NCBI RefSeq assembly: GCF_027912515.1
Contig: NZ_CP115464.1
Location: 868,001-932,000 of the forward strand
Direction: 5' to 3'
From: Brevundimonas sp. NIBR10
GTDB lineage: Bacteria > Pseudomonadota > Alphaproteobacteria > Caulobacterales > Caulobacteraceae
Length of the DNA: 64,000 bases
Shown here: one piece after another, positions 18,509 through 27,614 of the stretch
Layout of the letters: each line of letters opens with the position of its first letter
Numbering within the stretch: position 1 is the stretch's first letter
The notes under the pieces: model-generated
Seen by the model: only the letters and a program-made list of their open reading frames with translations
Database searches by the model: none
Told to the model about the DNA's origin: nothing
Program-made: the position numbers and the translations under genes

Positions 18509-18530
18509 CTTTATTGGCGTTAAAATAAAG
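18509..18530. promoter_or_regulatory. Inverted repeat between TonB receptor and tetR
   Basis: CTTTATT (18509-18515) and AATAAAG (18524-18530) are exact reverse complements separated by eight bases. The site is AT-rich in a GC-rich setting and lies in the divergent gap (18403-18615). It is a candidate operator or promoter element for the locus. Confidence 0.5.
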
Positions 18531-18615
18531 AAGTGAAAGCGGCTGGTTTCCCCGGATTGATCCTCCTATCAATCAGACTGATCCGGTTTCCGCCGGCCCC
18601 GGTTGCAGCACCCCG

Positions 18616-19329
18616 ATGACAGACACTCTCGCCCAGTCCCGCAAAATTCGCCCCGGCGCTCGCACCGCGACCAGGCGTCCGCCGAGGCGGGCCCAGGCGG
18701 ACCGCCGGGAAGAGGCGACCAACACGATCCTCGATGCGGCGGAGAAACTCTTCGCCCTGCACGGGCGTGACGGCGTGACCCTGAAGGCGATCGCGACGGG
18801 CGCCAAGGTCGACGCCTCCCTGATCCATTACTATTTCGGCGACAAGGATCGGGTCTTCCGCGCCGTCTTCGCCCGACGTTCCGTCGAGGTGAACGCGGTT
18901 CGCGTCGCGGCCATGGACGCCTATGAGGCCAGGGTTGGTACGTCCATGACGATAGAAGGCGTCCTCGATGTCTTCCTGCGGCCCATTTATGAAGTAGTTA
19001 TCGAGAAGGGCGAGGGGTGGGTGTATTTCGCCGCCATCGTTGGTCACGCCAACGCGTCCCATTTTGGCGGCAAGGACGTCATGGCCGAGAACTTCGACCC
19101 CATCGTCCAGCGATTTATCGGAATGCTCAAGGCCTTGGCGCCGGACGCCCCGCCGGAGAGGATTTATTGGTTCTTTGATTTGGTCTCCTCCAGCCTGACC
19201 CACGGTCTGGCCCAGACGGGACGTATCGATGACATCTCGGGCGGCCTATGCAAATCCTCAGACCTGGCGGCCGTCCTGGAGACGATGATCGCAGTTTTCA
19301 GCCACGGATTCCGGTCCGTTACCGACTGA
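18616..19329 (+). CDS. TetR/AcrR family regulator of the glycolipid-like locus
   Basis: A 237-residue regulator with a basic N-terminal tail. The helix-turn-helix at about residues 35-85 contains VTLKAIATGAKVDASLIHYYFG. The C-terminal domain (GWVYFAAIVGHANAS...) resembles the TetR_C subgroup of fatty-acid or CoA-ester responsive regulators, but I cannot fix the ligand. It is divergent from the TonB receptor, with an inverted repeat between them, so it likely represses the 18402-8972 locus. Confidence 0.85.
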   Translation: MTDTLAQSRKIRPGARTATRRPPRRAQADRREEATNTILDAAEKLFALHGRDGVTLKAIATGAKVDASLIHYYFGDKDRVFRAVFARRSVEVNAVRVAAMDAYEARVGTSMTIEGVLDVFLRPIYEVVIEKGEGWVYFAAIVGHANASHFGGKDVMAENFDPIVQRFIGMLKALAPDAPPERIYWFFDLVSSSLTHGLAQTGRIDDISGGLCKSSDLAAVLETMIAVFSHGFRSVTD

Positions 19330-19678
19330 AAAACCTCATCGGTGGCCTTCGACCCTGCCGCAGCTTCCGGCCCGCCCCGGCGAGGTCGGTATCGGGGCGC
19401 TCGCCGCGGGGGTTCTCCTCGGGTGCACGTCGCGGGCGCCGTCGCCATAGCTGGTCAGGACCGGAACGCCGGGCGATGTTCGCTGTCGGGCTTGCGAAAA
19501 GGCGACGGGCCGGCCGGCTCAGGGGAGCCGGCGCGCAGGACGCCCGGCCTTCACCGCCGGTTAGCGCGGCGGGCCAGCAGTGGTCGATCAAAAGCGATTG
19601 AGGCCGACCCCGGAGCTCTGATCTGACGACCGGCGAAAGCCCTTTCAGGCGGATTGTCGGGCGCCGGGGTCGCCGACC
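19330..19678. other. No gene seen (349 bases between convergent genes)
   Basis: GC-rich sequence between the 3' ends of tetR (plus strand) and the siderophore receptor (minus strand). Short frames lack motifs and ribosome sites. No clear terminator with a T-run was found. Confidence 0.4.
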
Positions 19679-21754
19679 TCACCAGCGCTTGCGCAGGGTG
19701 AGGCGGGCCGTGCGCGGCGCCTGCGGATAGATCTGGGAGAAGCCGCCGGTGATGTAGATCGTCTCGTCGGTGACGTTGTCGACGTTCAGACCAATCTCGT
19801 AACCTTGGCCGAAGGCCCAGACCGCGTTCAGGTCCAGTCGCGTATAACCCGGCAGGTCGAGGGTGTTGGAGGTGGTTGCAGCCTGGCTGGACGCATAGAA
19901 AACGCCGCCCCCGAGGGTGAGGCCGTCCAGTTTGCCGCCCATGGCCCATGAGGTCCAAAAGGCAGCCTGGTGGTCAGGAACGCCGGCAAGGCGATTGCCC
20001 ACAATGAAGGTGTTGCTGTCGCGGCTGATTTCACTGTCGCTGAAGGCATAGGAGGCGACGATCGTCCAGGGATCGACAGGGCGGGCGGAGACCTCGGCCT
20101 CGATCCCTCGAACACGAAGTTCGCCCGCCTGGATGACCAGGTTGAAATCGACAGGGTCGGACACCACAGCATCGGTCTTGGTGATTTCGAACCCAGACAG
20201 GGTTGCTTCCGCCCGGCCGCCAAACAGCAGGGCCTTGGTCCCGATCTCGAACTGCTCGCCGCGCGTCGGCTTGGGCGTCAGTCCGCTTTCGAGCAGACCT
20301 GCGTCGCCTTCGTTGCGCGAAGAGCGTGACCAGCTGCCGTACAACGACCAGTCAGGCGTGAGCATATAGGTCAGGCCGGCGCGCGGCGAGAACGGGTGAT
20401 CGGTTCGGCTGACGCCGGGGTCGAGGAAATCAGCGCTGAAGGCGTAGGTGTCCACGGTCTCATAGCGGCCGCCGATGAGGAGCCGCCAGCGATCCCAGGT
20501 CATCTCGTCCTGCACATAGAGACCGGTAGAGACATAGTCATAGTGACTGTCGCCAACCGGCAGATAGGCGGCAGGGCGCCCTGACTGGACGGGCGTGTTG
20601 AGGTCGATCGGCTGGCCATAGGCGATCCGCCCGTCGAGGTAGGCCAGTTCGTCGCGGCTGTGATCGACCCCGATCAGGACGCGATGGGTGATGGCGCCGG
20701 TCACGATCCGACCGTAGAGCTCCGCCTGAAGGGTGACATCGTCCTGCGTCTCGGCATAGCTGACGAAGCTGCGGTTGACTGTAGCCCCGGACAGGGGCGG
20801 GAAGCCGTAGTTGAAAAACTGCTCTTCCGGTACGTCGACCTTCGACAGAAAAGCGCCCAGTCGCAGACGCCAGTCCGGCGCCAGGCGATGGTTGTATTCG
20901 AGCCCGCCGACCCATTGCTCCTTGCGCACCCGCATGAAGTCTTCGCCGTAGTTGCGGCTGATCGGCTGTGAAAGAAAGGCGGCGTTGTTGCCGAATCCGC
21001 GATCAAAGGTCGCGTCACGATCGATGTATTCGAGGCGGGCGAGGAGGCTGGTGTCCTGGTCCGGTCGCCATTCGATCACCGGCGAGATGAACAACTGCTT
21101 CCTGTCGACGAAATCGCGGAAACTGTCGGCGTTCTCATAGCCGATGTTCAGTCTTGCCAGCACGGTTTCGTCGCGGCTCACCGGTCCGGTGACATCGAGC
21201 CCGCCGCGCCAGTAGTCGTAGGAGCCCGCGACCACGAAGGCCTCGCCGCCGAAGGTTTCGCGAGGGCGTTTCGAGACGAAGTTAATGACGCCGCCGGGTT
21301 CGAAACGGCCGTAGAGCGCCGACGACGGTCCCTTGAGAACCTCGATGCTCTCAACGCCCTGCAGATCGATCTCGGGCTGGCTCACCGACTGTCGGAAGCC
21401 GTCGCGCAACGTGGAAATGTTCTGGAAGCCGCGAATGCGGAAGCGTTGATTGCCCGAAAACCCGATGGTGCGCTGGACGCCGCTGACGGTTTCCGCAGCC
21501 TCGCCAATGTTAGAGACATTGCGCAGATCCAGGAGATCGCGCGGGACGACGTTGATAGTGAAAGGGGTCTCGATCACCGGCGATCCGGTCTTCGTCGCGG
21601 TTTCGCCGGGGCTCCGTCCCAAGGGGCGGCCGTAGACAGTCACGGCCGCGACTTCGGTCGCTTGGGCGTCGTCTGCGACAATCGGTCCTTCCTGGGCAAA
21701 CGCCGGCGAAGCGAGCAGTGCGGCCAGTCCAGCGGTGGCGAAAAGCGGTTTCAT
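19679..21754 (-). CDS. TonB-dependent siderophore receptor
   Basis: A 691-residue receptor. The signal peptide MKPLFATAGLAALLASPAFA is followed by a TonB-box region EVAAVTVYGRPLG and the siderophore-receptor plug with SPVIETPFTINVVPRDLL, FRIRGFQN and VLKGPSSALYGRFEPGGVIN. The barrel ends RTARLTLRKRW. SPVIETPFTINVV and RFEPGGVINFVSKRP are typical of the ferrichrome/hydroxamate-type receptor group. It is divergent from an iron ABC transporter with a palindrome between them, so it probably supplies that transporter. Confidence 0.92.
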   Translation of the reverse strand: MKPLFATAGLAALLASPAFAQEGPIVADDAQATEVAAVTVYGRPLGRSPGETATKTGSPVIETPFTINVVPRDLLDLRNVSNIGEAAETVSGVQRTIGFSGNQRFRIRGFQNISTLRDGFRQSVSQPEIDLQGVESIEVLKGPSSALYGRFEPGGVINFVSKRPRETFGGEAFVVAGSYDYWRGGLDVTGPVSRDETVLARLNIGYENADSFRDFVDRKQLFISPVIEWRPDQDTSLLARLEYIDRDATFDRGFGNNAAFLSQPISRNYGEDFMRVRKEQWVGGLEYNHRLAPDWRLRLGAFLSKVDVPEEQFFNYGFPPLSGATVNRSFVSYAETQDDVTLQAELYGRIVTGAITHRVLIGVDHSRDELAYLDGRIAYGQPIDLNTPVQSGRPAAYLPVGDSHYDYVSTGLYVQDEMTWDRWRLLIGGRYETVDTYAFSADFLDPGVSRTDHPFSPRAGLTYMLTPDWSLYGSWSRSSRNEGDAGLLESGLTPKPTRGEQFEIGTKALLFGGRAEATLSGFEITKTDAVVSDPVDFNLVIQAGELRVRGIEAEVSARPVDPWTIVASYAFSDSEISRDSNTFIVGNRLAGVPDHQAAFWTSWAMGGKLDGLTLGGGVFYASSQAATTSNTLDLPGYTRLDLNAVWAFGQGYEIGLNVDNVTDETIYITGGFSQIYPQAPRTARLTLRKRW

Positions 21755-21785
21755 AAAGCCCCCTTAGGCAGATTTGGGCGGCCTT

Positions 21786-21803
21786 GTTATGGTATAACAT
21801 AAC
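21786..21803. promoter_or_regulatory. Near-perfect 18-bp palindrome in siderophore locus
   Basis: GTTATGGTATAACATAAC differs from a perfect palindrome at one symmetric position. It lies 32 bases upstream of the receptor gene, in the divergent gap before the ABC transporter. It could bind the local AraC regulator or an iron regulator. It does not match the classical GATAATGATAATCATTATC Fur box closely. Confidence 0.45.
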
Positions 21804-21959
21804 CATTAGTAACCCCTCGTTGGAGATTTTTGCGAGGGATTGCGAATGAGGGGGCGAGCGATACGGCGACCGGTGGCGGTGACGCCTGTGCCTGGCTCCC
21901 GGACGACGTCCGATCTCCCCCATGAGGCGGAGCTGCCCGATCTGATCTGCGGGGTTCGC

Positions 21960-23156
21960 ATGGGCTTGCTCATGAAACGACGCGGATTCCTGGCATCGGC
22001 GGCTAGCCTCGCTCTGGTCGGCTGTGGCTCGCAAACGTCCCCGTCGGCTGATGATGCAGCGCCGGGCGAAAACCTGGGGCTTCGGCACGCGCGCTATCTG
22101 ACACTGGAACGTCACGACGGCTTCATTCTGGCCCGCATGAAAGCGCCCGTCGCGGACCAGAGCGGCGGACAGGTCGAGGAACGCTCGGATCTTGTCGTAC
22201 TGGCGCCGCGGGACGGTCCCGAACCTCGCCTGCCGGCCGCTCTCGCCCATGCCACCGTGGTCCGGACCCCGGTCGCCCGGATCGCATCCAATGCAGCGTC
22301 GGACGAGGCCTTTCTCGGCCAGCTCGAGGCGAAAGATCGACTGGTCGCAGTCGGCGGTCTGGGGTCCTATGACGACGAGATCCGCGACGCCGTGGTGGCC
22401 GGGCGGATTGGCCAGATCGGCTACAACTGGCACTCGCCGCCCAACCTTGACGTCCTGCTGGCCAGCCGCCCGGATGTCTTCCTCATGCGCCTGTCCGATC
22501 TGGCGCATACGCCTGTCCTCGACCGGGCAAGGGCCCTCGGTCTGACGGTTGTTCCCACGTTTGCGGAAGACGAGCCCTCCTATCTGGGGCGGGCCGAATG
22601 GGTCCGGCTTTACGGCGTCCTGACAGGGCGCGAGGCGGAGGCGGACCGTCTTTTCAACGGAATCGAACAACGGGTGACATCGCTCAAGTCTGCCGCGGCG
22701 GCGCGCCCGCAGTCTCCGGTGCTCTGGGCCTATCCCAACGGCGGTGACCGCTGGGTCGCGACAGTCCGCGGCGCAGAAGCGAGTTATCTTTCTGACGCCG
22801 GCGGGCGCAATCTGCTCCAGCGCGCGGAGGATGCGCGCAAGTGGTCGTCGGAGACCCTTTCGACCGAGCAGATCCTTCCGGTCGCCGATAAGGCCGAAGT
22901 GTGGATCATCGGCGATATGCACATGGCGCCGCCGAGATCGACGGCGGTGGAGGCGGCGTCGCCCGCATTCCGCAACGATCGGCTGTTTTCGAATACCGGC
23001 CGCACCAATCCGCGGACCGACGCCTATGACTGGTATCAGCTCGCCCTGGTGAGACCGGACTGGGTGCTCGCCGATTTCGTGAAGGCGATTCATCCGGATC
23101 TCGTCGACGAGCCCTTCCGCTATCTCAAACCCGTCCCGCGAGGCGTTTACCGATGA
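21960..23156 (+). CDS. Iron-siderophore ABC transporter substrate-binding lipoprotein
   Basis: A 398-residue FecB/BtuF-type periplasmic binding protein. The signal MKRRGFLASAASLALVGCGS ends in a lipobox cysteine. The body has the two-lobe features VVRTPVARIASNAASDEAF, LVAVGGLGSYDDEIR and LASRPDVFLM. The start is at 21960 or 21972; a GGGG run favours 21960. Its stop overlaps the permease start (ATGA at 23153), so it is the first gene of the transporter operon. It delivers the siderophore brought in by the receptor at 19679-21754. Confidence 0.85.
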   Translation: MGLLMKRRGFLASAASLALVGCGSQTSPSADDAAPGENLGLRHARYLTLERHDGFILARMKAPVADQSGGQVEERSDLVVLAPRDGPEPRLPAALAHATVVRTPVARIASNAASDEAFLGQLEAKDRLVAVGGLGSYDDEIRDAVVAGRIGQIGYNWHSPPNLDVLLASRPDVFLMRLSDLAHTPVLDRARALGLTVVPTFAEDEPSYLGRAEWVRLYGVLTGREAEADRLFNGIEQRVTSLKSAAAARPQSPVLWAYPNGGDRWVATVRGAEASYLSDAGGRNLLQRAEDARKWSSETLSTEQILPVADKAEVWIIGDMHMAPPRSTAVEAASPAFRNDRLFSNTGRTNPRTDAYDWYQLALVRPDWVLADFVKAIHPDLVDEPFRYLKPVPRGVYR

Positions 23157-24193
23157 ACGGCCCCGCCCGCCCTCTTCTTGTCGCGGGCGTCAGCTTGGCG
23201 GCGCTTGTCGTTGTGGTCCTCGCCAGCCTTATGGTGGGACAGGTGATGCTGACGCCGGCGGAGGTCCTCTCGGGGCTGGCGTCGGCCGGGTCCGGCTCGA
23301 TCGAGAGCCGTATCGTCATCGACCTGCGACTGCCGCGCGTTCTGGCGGCGATAATGGGCGGTGGGGCGCTCGGGCTCGCTGGCCTGCTGCTGCAGACCCT
23401 GTTCCGCAATCCGCTGGCTGACGCCTGGTCCCTGGGACTGATGGCCGGCGGTCAGTTTGGTGCGGCGCTCGTCGTTGTGGCGGGGGCGGTCGTGGGGCCG
23501 GGAGTGTTGATGGTGCTCACCGGTTTCGCCGGCCTGGGCTTGGTGGCCGGATCGGCCCTGGGCACCCTCGTTGTAGCCCTGGCGATGACCGCCATGGCGA
23601 GGCGTGTGGGCACCGTCTCGCTGTTGGTGCTTGGCCTGATGCTGGGGTTCCTCGCCCAAGGGCTGATCAGCGTGTTGTTGCACTTCACCAACCGAAGCCA
23701 GAACCGTATCTTTGCCGCCTGGAATGATGCGACCTTCGCCAATGTCGTCTGGGGCGACTTTCTCACCTTCGCACCCTTGTTGGCGCTCGGAGTGCTCGGC
23801 GCGATCCTTCTGGCGAAACCGCTGACCGCGCTGCTGCTCGGGGACGCCTATGCCGAAAGCCTTGGCGTCAATGTCGCGCAGCTTCGGCGCCGCGTCCTCG
23901 CAGCGGCGATACTCCTCGCCGCTCCGGTCACGGCCTTCTGCGGTCCCGTCGCCTTCGTCGGCCTGATCGTGCCCCACCTGGCCCGTGGCCTCGTCGGGTC
24001 GGCGCGTATCGGAGTGTTGATCCCCGCGACCGTTCTGGCGGGCGCCGTACTGGCTTTGGCGGCGGACCTCATTGTCCACCTGCCCTGGGACCAGCATTTC
24101 CTTCACCTGAACGCCATCCTGGCGATCGTCGGCGCGCCGCTGGTTATGGTGCTGCTGCTGCGCGCCAGAAGCCTTCGTGGCGGGGAGGGCTGA
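23153..24193 (+). CDS. FecCD-family iron ABC transporter permease
   Basis: A 346-residue polytopic permease with about nine or ten membrane segments. Family hallmarks are LRLPRVLAAIMGGGALGLAG, LQTLFRNPLADAWSLG, and near the C-terminus FVGLIVPHLARGLVG, the contact to the ATPase. A single permease of this type forms a homodimer. The start overlaps the binding-protein stop and the stop abuts the ATPase start, so the three genes are translated together. Confidence 0.93.
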   Translation: MNGPARPLLVAGVSLAALVVVVLASLMVGQVMLTPAEVLSGLASAGSGSIESRIVIDLRLPRVLAAIMGGGALGLAGLLLQTLFRNPLADAWSLGLMAGGQFGAALVVVAGAVVGPGVLMVLTGFAGLGLVAGSALGTLVVALAMTAMARRVGTVSLLVLGLMLGFLAQGLISVLLHFTNRSQNRIFAAWNDATFANVVWGDFLTFAPLLALGVLGAILLAKPLTALLLGDAYAESLGVNVAQLRRRVLAAAILLAAPVTAFCGPVAFVGLIVPHLARGLVGSARIGVLIPATVLAGAVLALAADLIVHLPWDQHFLHLNAILAIVGAPLVMVLLLRARSLRGGEG

Positions 24194-25231
24194 ATGTTCG
24201 CCATCGACAAGCTCGAAATCGGCTATGGCGGCCGCGTTCTTTCCACCCTCGCCGACGTCTCCGTCGACGCCGGCGAGTTCATCTGTCTGCTGGGGCGCAA
24301 CGGCCAGGGCAAATCGACCCTGCTACGAACACTGGCCGGCTTTATCGCGCCTGTCAGCGGAAACGTCCGTCTGGAGGCGCGACCGGTGCGCGACTGGCCG
24401 GCGTCCGAGCGGGCGCGCAAGGTAGCGGTCGTTCTGACCGATCGTCCGCAGGTCGGGTCGCTTCGGGTCTGGGAACTGGTCGAGATGGGCCGCCAGCCTT
24501 ACACGGGCTGGTCTGGGGCGCTGTCGGCGGAAGATCGCCGGATAGCCGCAGAGGCTCTCGGTCGCGTCGACGGGGCGCATTTGCGGGAGCGTTTCGTCGA
24601 CAGCCTGTCCGACGGCGAGCGCCAGCGAGTTATGATCGCCCGCGCCCTCGCTCAGCAGCCTCACGTCATGTTGCTCGATGAGATCACAGCCTTCCTTGAC
24701 CTTCCCAGTCGCGTCACCATCACCGCGACCTTGCGGCAGATCGCGCACGACGCCGGCGTGGCGATCATCCTGTCCAGCCATGACCTGGAACTCTCGCTCA
24801 ATGCGGCGGACCGGATATGGCTGTTGCCTGGCGACGGCCGGTTCGTGGATGGTGCCCCGGAAGATCTCGCCCTTTCCGGGGCCATCGGCGAGGCCTTCGA
24901 CCAGAGCAATCTCGTGTTCTCACTGGAGACGGGACGGTTCGAGACGCGTTCGACGCCACGAGGATCGGCTTACGTGGCCGCGACGGGGGCGACAGCCATC
25001 TGGCTCGGGCGAGCGCTGGAACGGCTCGGCTTCGCGCTTGTCTCGTCTGCGGAGGACGCCGCATTCACTGTGGGTTACGAAGACCCCGTATACCGTATCG
25101 ATGATCGGCCTTACCCGACCCTGACGGCGCTGACGCGGGACTTGGCTCGCTTTCGGAAAAATGGGCCGGACACGACTATGGGGTTGGTTTTTGGCGATAG
25201 TCACGTGGCGAACGTCCCGAGACTCGCTTGA
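24194..25231 (+). CDS. Iron ABC transporter ATP-binding protein with C-terminal extension
   Basis: A 345-residue FecE-like ATPase. Walker A is in LLGRNGQGKSTLLRTL, the signature is DSLSDGERQRVMIARAL, Walker B is HVMLLDEITAFLDLP, and the H-loop is ILSSHDLELS. The Walker B motif reads LLDEIT instead of the usual LLDEPT. After about residue 245 comes a further 100 residues (from LETGRFETRST to PTLTALTRDLARF) absent from standard 255-residue FecE proteins. The last 18 codons overlap the 3' end of the opposite-strand AraC gene. Confidence 0.9.
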   Translation: MFAIDKLEIGYGGRVLSTLADVSVDAGEFICLLGRNGQGKSTLLRTLAGFIAPVSGNVRLEARPVRDWPASERARKVAVVLTDRPQVGSLRVWELVEMGRQPYTGWSGALSAEDRRIAAEALGRVDGAHLRERFVDSLSDGERQRVMIARALAQQPHVMLLDEITAFLDLPSRVTITATLRQIAHDAGVAIILSSHDLELSLNAADRIWLLPGDGRFVDGAPEDLALSGAIGEAFDQSNLVFSLETGRFETRSTPRGSAYVAATGATAIWLGRALERLGFALVSSAEDAAFTVGYEDPVYRIDDRPYPTLTALTRDLARFRKNGPDTTMGLVFGDSHVANVPRLA

Positions 25232-26153
25232 AGGCGGCAGTGAATGCGCTGTCGGACTGATAACCGAGCGAGCGCGCCACGACTCCCACCGGTCGCGTGC
25301 CCCGCGCGAACTCCGCCTTGGCCAGTTGCATTCGCCAACGCGTGACATAGTCGAGCGGCGCCTGGCCGACGAGCCGCTGGAACCGCTGGGCAAAGCTTGA
25401 TCGCGACATTGAGGCGGCCGATGCCAGGCCCGCGATCGTCCAGCGTCGCGCAGGTTCGGCATGGATAAGCGCGATTGCACGACCGATCCGCGGATCCGCC
25501 AGGCCGCTGACCAGGCCGTAGCTGACCTCGGGAGACGCTTCCAGGTGAGCCCGCAACGCCTGAACGAACAGGATCTGGGCGAGGCGTTCCACCATCAGCG
25601 ACGTCCCGATGCCGGGGGTCGTCAGTTCAGCGTCCAGAACGTGAAGCGTGCCGGCAAGCACACCAGCGGCCGGCAAACGGGCAGGCACATGGATGACTGC
25701 GGGCAGCAGGCCAAGTAGCTGGCCGGCAAGACCCAGATCGAACAGGAAGCCGCCGCCGATCAGGACAGTCTCACCGTCGCCGATGCGTGCGGTGGACTGA
25801 CCTCCTGCGTAGAGGGCCGTTCCGTCCGAAGAGGGCGCGGCGGGGGCGCTGGCGAGCGTGTAGTCGGCGGGCTTGGTCAGAAGATAGCAATCGCCTTGTC
25901 GAAGATGCAGCGGAGCCTGATCGTCAACAATCAGCCAGCACTCGTTCTGCAGAACCGCGCCGAACTTGACATGCGAGTGAGCGGCGAAACGCAACGCCCA
26001 AACCCCTCCAGCCTCAAGTCGGGACGATCCGGTCGTCTCGACATGCATCATTCCGAAGATCTGGGACAGGGGATCGATGAGAGCATTCTCCGGACGATCG
26101 CGACGATATGTCGGCGAATCCCGGCTGGCGCAAGCGTGTTTGTCGAGCGACAT
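25176..26153 (-). CDS. AraC family regulator with N-terminal cupin
   Basis: A 325-residue regulator. The cupin-type ligand domain (AraC_binding/cupin_6) begins near DPLSQIFGMMHVETTG and includes HLRQGDCYLLTKPADYTL. The helix-turn-helix region has WTIAGLASAASMSRSSFAQR and SLGYQSDSAFTAAFKRVSG. Its 3' end overlaps the iron ATPase gene by 56 bases in convergent orientation. It could control the siderophore module or the NTF2/aldo-keto reductase pair that starts just upstream in the opposite direction; the latter is the more usual arrangement. Confidence 0.82.
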   Translation of the reverse strand: MSLDKHACASRDSPTYRRDRPENALIDPLSQIFGMMHVETTGSSRLEAGGVWALRFAAHSHVKFGAVLQNECWLIVDDQAPLHLRQGDCYLLTKPADYTLASAPAAPSSDGTALYAGGQSTARIGDGETVLIGGGFLFDLGLAGQLLGLLPAVIHVPARLPAAGVLAGTLHVLDAELTTPGIGTSLMVERLAQILFVQALRAHLEASPEVSYGLVSGLADPRIGRAIALIHAEPARRWTIAGLASAASMSRSSFAQRFQRLVGQAPLDYVTRWRMQLAKAEFARGTRPVGVVARSLGYQSDSAFTAAFKRVSGRSPRDYRQKPTP

Positions 26154-26188
26154 GGATGACTTGGCTCAGGGAGTTCGACTTTACCGAC

Positions 26189-26596
26189 ATGACTGTTTCG
26201 GATCAGACCCGCGCTGATCTCAATCACGCCGCTGACGCCTTTATTCAGGCTTGGGCGACCGGTGATTGGGCTCCGTTCACCTCGATGTTCGCGGACGACT
26301 TTGTGTTCCAGTTCCCGGCGGGTCCGCATAGCGGCCGGCGTCATGGTTCAGAAGCGCGACGCCATATGGAGCAGTGGAGCACCGACGCGGCGGTCAACGC
26401 CCGCATCGCGGCGAACGAAAATCTGCGGCTCATCGACGGCGACTGGCTGGTGCTGGCCATGAGGGGCGAAGGCCAGATGGCGGGCAGGCCGTACCGTGGA
26501 GTCGAGACGGTGTTCCTGCGCATGCAGGCCGGCCGTATCGTCGAATACCGCGAATACCTCAGCGAACTGGGCGATTTGAATGATCAACGGAAATAA
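26189..26596 (+). CDS. SnoaL/NTF2-like domain protein
   Basis: A 135-residue protein starting MTVSDQTRADLNHAADAFIQ. It contains WATGDWAPFTSMFADDFVF, FLRMQAGRIVEYREYLS and the overall pattern of the SnoaL-like cone fold, a family of small enzymes or ligand binders of broad function. Upstream ATGs (26108, 26156) would extend it over the divergent AraC gene, so the shorter start is preferred. It lies immediately before the aldo/keto reductase and is probably co-transcribed with it. Confidence 0.7.
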   Translation: MTVSDQTRADLNHAADAFIQAWATGDWAPFTSMFADDFVFQFPAGPHSGRRHGSEARRHMEQWSTDAAVNARIAANENLRLIDGDWLVLAMRGEGQMAGRPYRGVETVFLRMQAGRIVEYREYLSELGDLNDQRK

Positions 26597-26600
26597 CCCC

Positions 26601-27614
26601 ATGCAGTACAGAGTTCTCGGTCGGACAGGTGTGTTCGTGTCGCGCATCTGCCTCGGAACGATGACGTTCGGCGGACGTGACATGCCGCCCTACGACAAGG
26701 TGGGCGGGCTCGATCAAGGCGAGTCGCAAGCGATCATCGACGCCGCCCTCGATGCGGGCGTGAACTTCATCGACACCGCCAATGTCTATGCGGGCGGGGA
26801 GTCAGAGACGATTGTCGGAAACGCGATCAAAGGTCGCCGCGACGACATCGTCCTGGCCACCAAATTCCATGCGCGTATGGGACCCGGTCCAAACGACACC
26901 GGCCTGTCCCGACTACACATGATGAATGCGATCGAGGCGAGTCTGAAGCGTCTGCAGACCGACCGGATCGACTTGTACCAACTTCATAGTCTTGATCCTT
27001 TGACGCCGGTCGACGTCACGCTGAGAGCGCTCGATGATGTGGTGCGCCAGGGTAAGGTGCGGATGATCGGGTGTTCGAACCTGGCGGCTTGGCAGATCAT
27101 GAAGGCCTTGGGCATTTCGTCGGCTGCAGGGCTCGAACCCTTCGCGTCTGTACAGGCCTACTACTCCCTGGCCGGTCGCGATCTTGAACACGAACTGGCT
27201 CCCATGATCGAGGATCAGGGACTGGGCTTGATGGTCTGGAGCCCTCTCGCGGGAGGTTTTCTGTCGGGCAAGTACGGCCGCAGAGTAGAGCAGGGCGTTT
27301 CACGTCGGGACAAGGTCGAGTTCCCGCCGATTGATCGTGAAAAGGCCTATGACATCATCGAAGCGCTCACCTTGGTAGGGGAGGCGCACGGTGTCAGCGC
27401 CGCCCAGGTTGCGCTGGCCTGGCTGCTGGACAAGGACGTGGTCACCTCCGTGATCGTCGGCGCGCGTCGGCTGGACCAAATCAATGACAACATTGCAGCG
27501 CTCAGCCTGACTTTGAGCGCTGAGGAGTTGGCGGCGCTTGATCGGGTGAGCGATACCGGCCCGCATTACCCAGGCTGGCTGCACGCCTTTGCCGGCCATG
27601 GACGGGCGCCATGA
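26601..27614 (+). CDS. Aldo/keto reductase (Kv-beta/Tas-like)
   Basis: A 337-residue reductase from MQYRVLGRTGVFVSRICLGT. The catalytic residues are Asp in NFIDTANVYAGGESE with its Tyr, Lys in LATKF, and His in YQLHSLD. SVIVGARRLDQINDN fits the cofactor-binding loop. GGAA lies eight bases before the ATG at 26601; an earlier ATG at 26580 overlaps the SnoaL-like gene. It is probably co-transcribed with that gene and controlled by the divergent AraC regulator. Confidence 0.85.
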   Translation: MQYRVLGRTGVFVSRICLGTMTFGGRDMPPYDKVGGLDQGESQAIIDAALDAGVNFIDTANVYAGGESETIVGNAIKGRRDDIVLATKFHARMGPGPNDTGLSRLHMMNAIEASLKRLQTDRIDLYQLHSLDPLTPVDVTLRALDDVVRQGKVRMIGCSNLAAWQIMKALGISSAAGLEPFASVQAYYSLAGRDLEHELAPMIEDQGLGLMVWSPLAGGFLSGKYGRRVEQGVSRRDKVEFPPIDREKAYDIIEALTLVGEAHGVSAAQVALAWLLDKDVVTSVIVGARRLDQINDNIAALSLTLSAEELAALDRVSDTGPHYPGWLHAFAGHGRAP

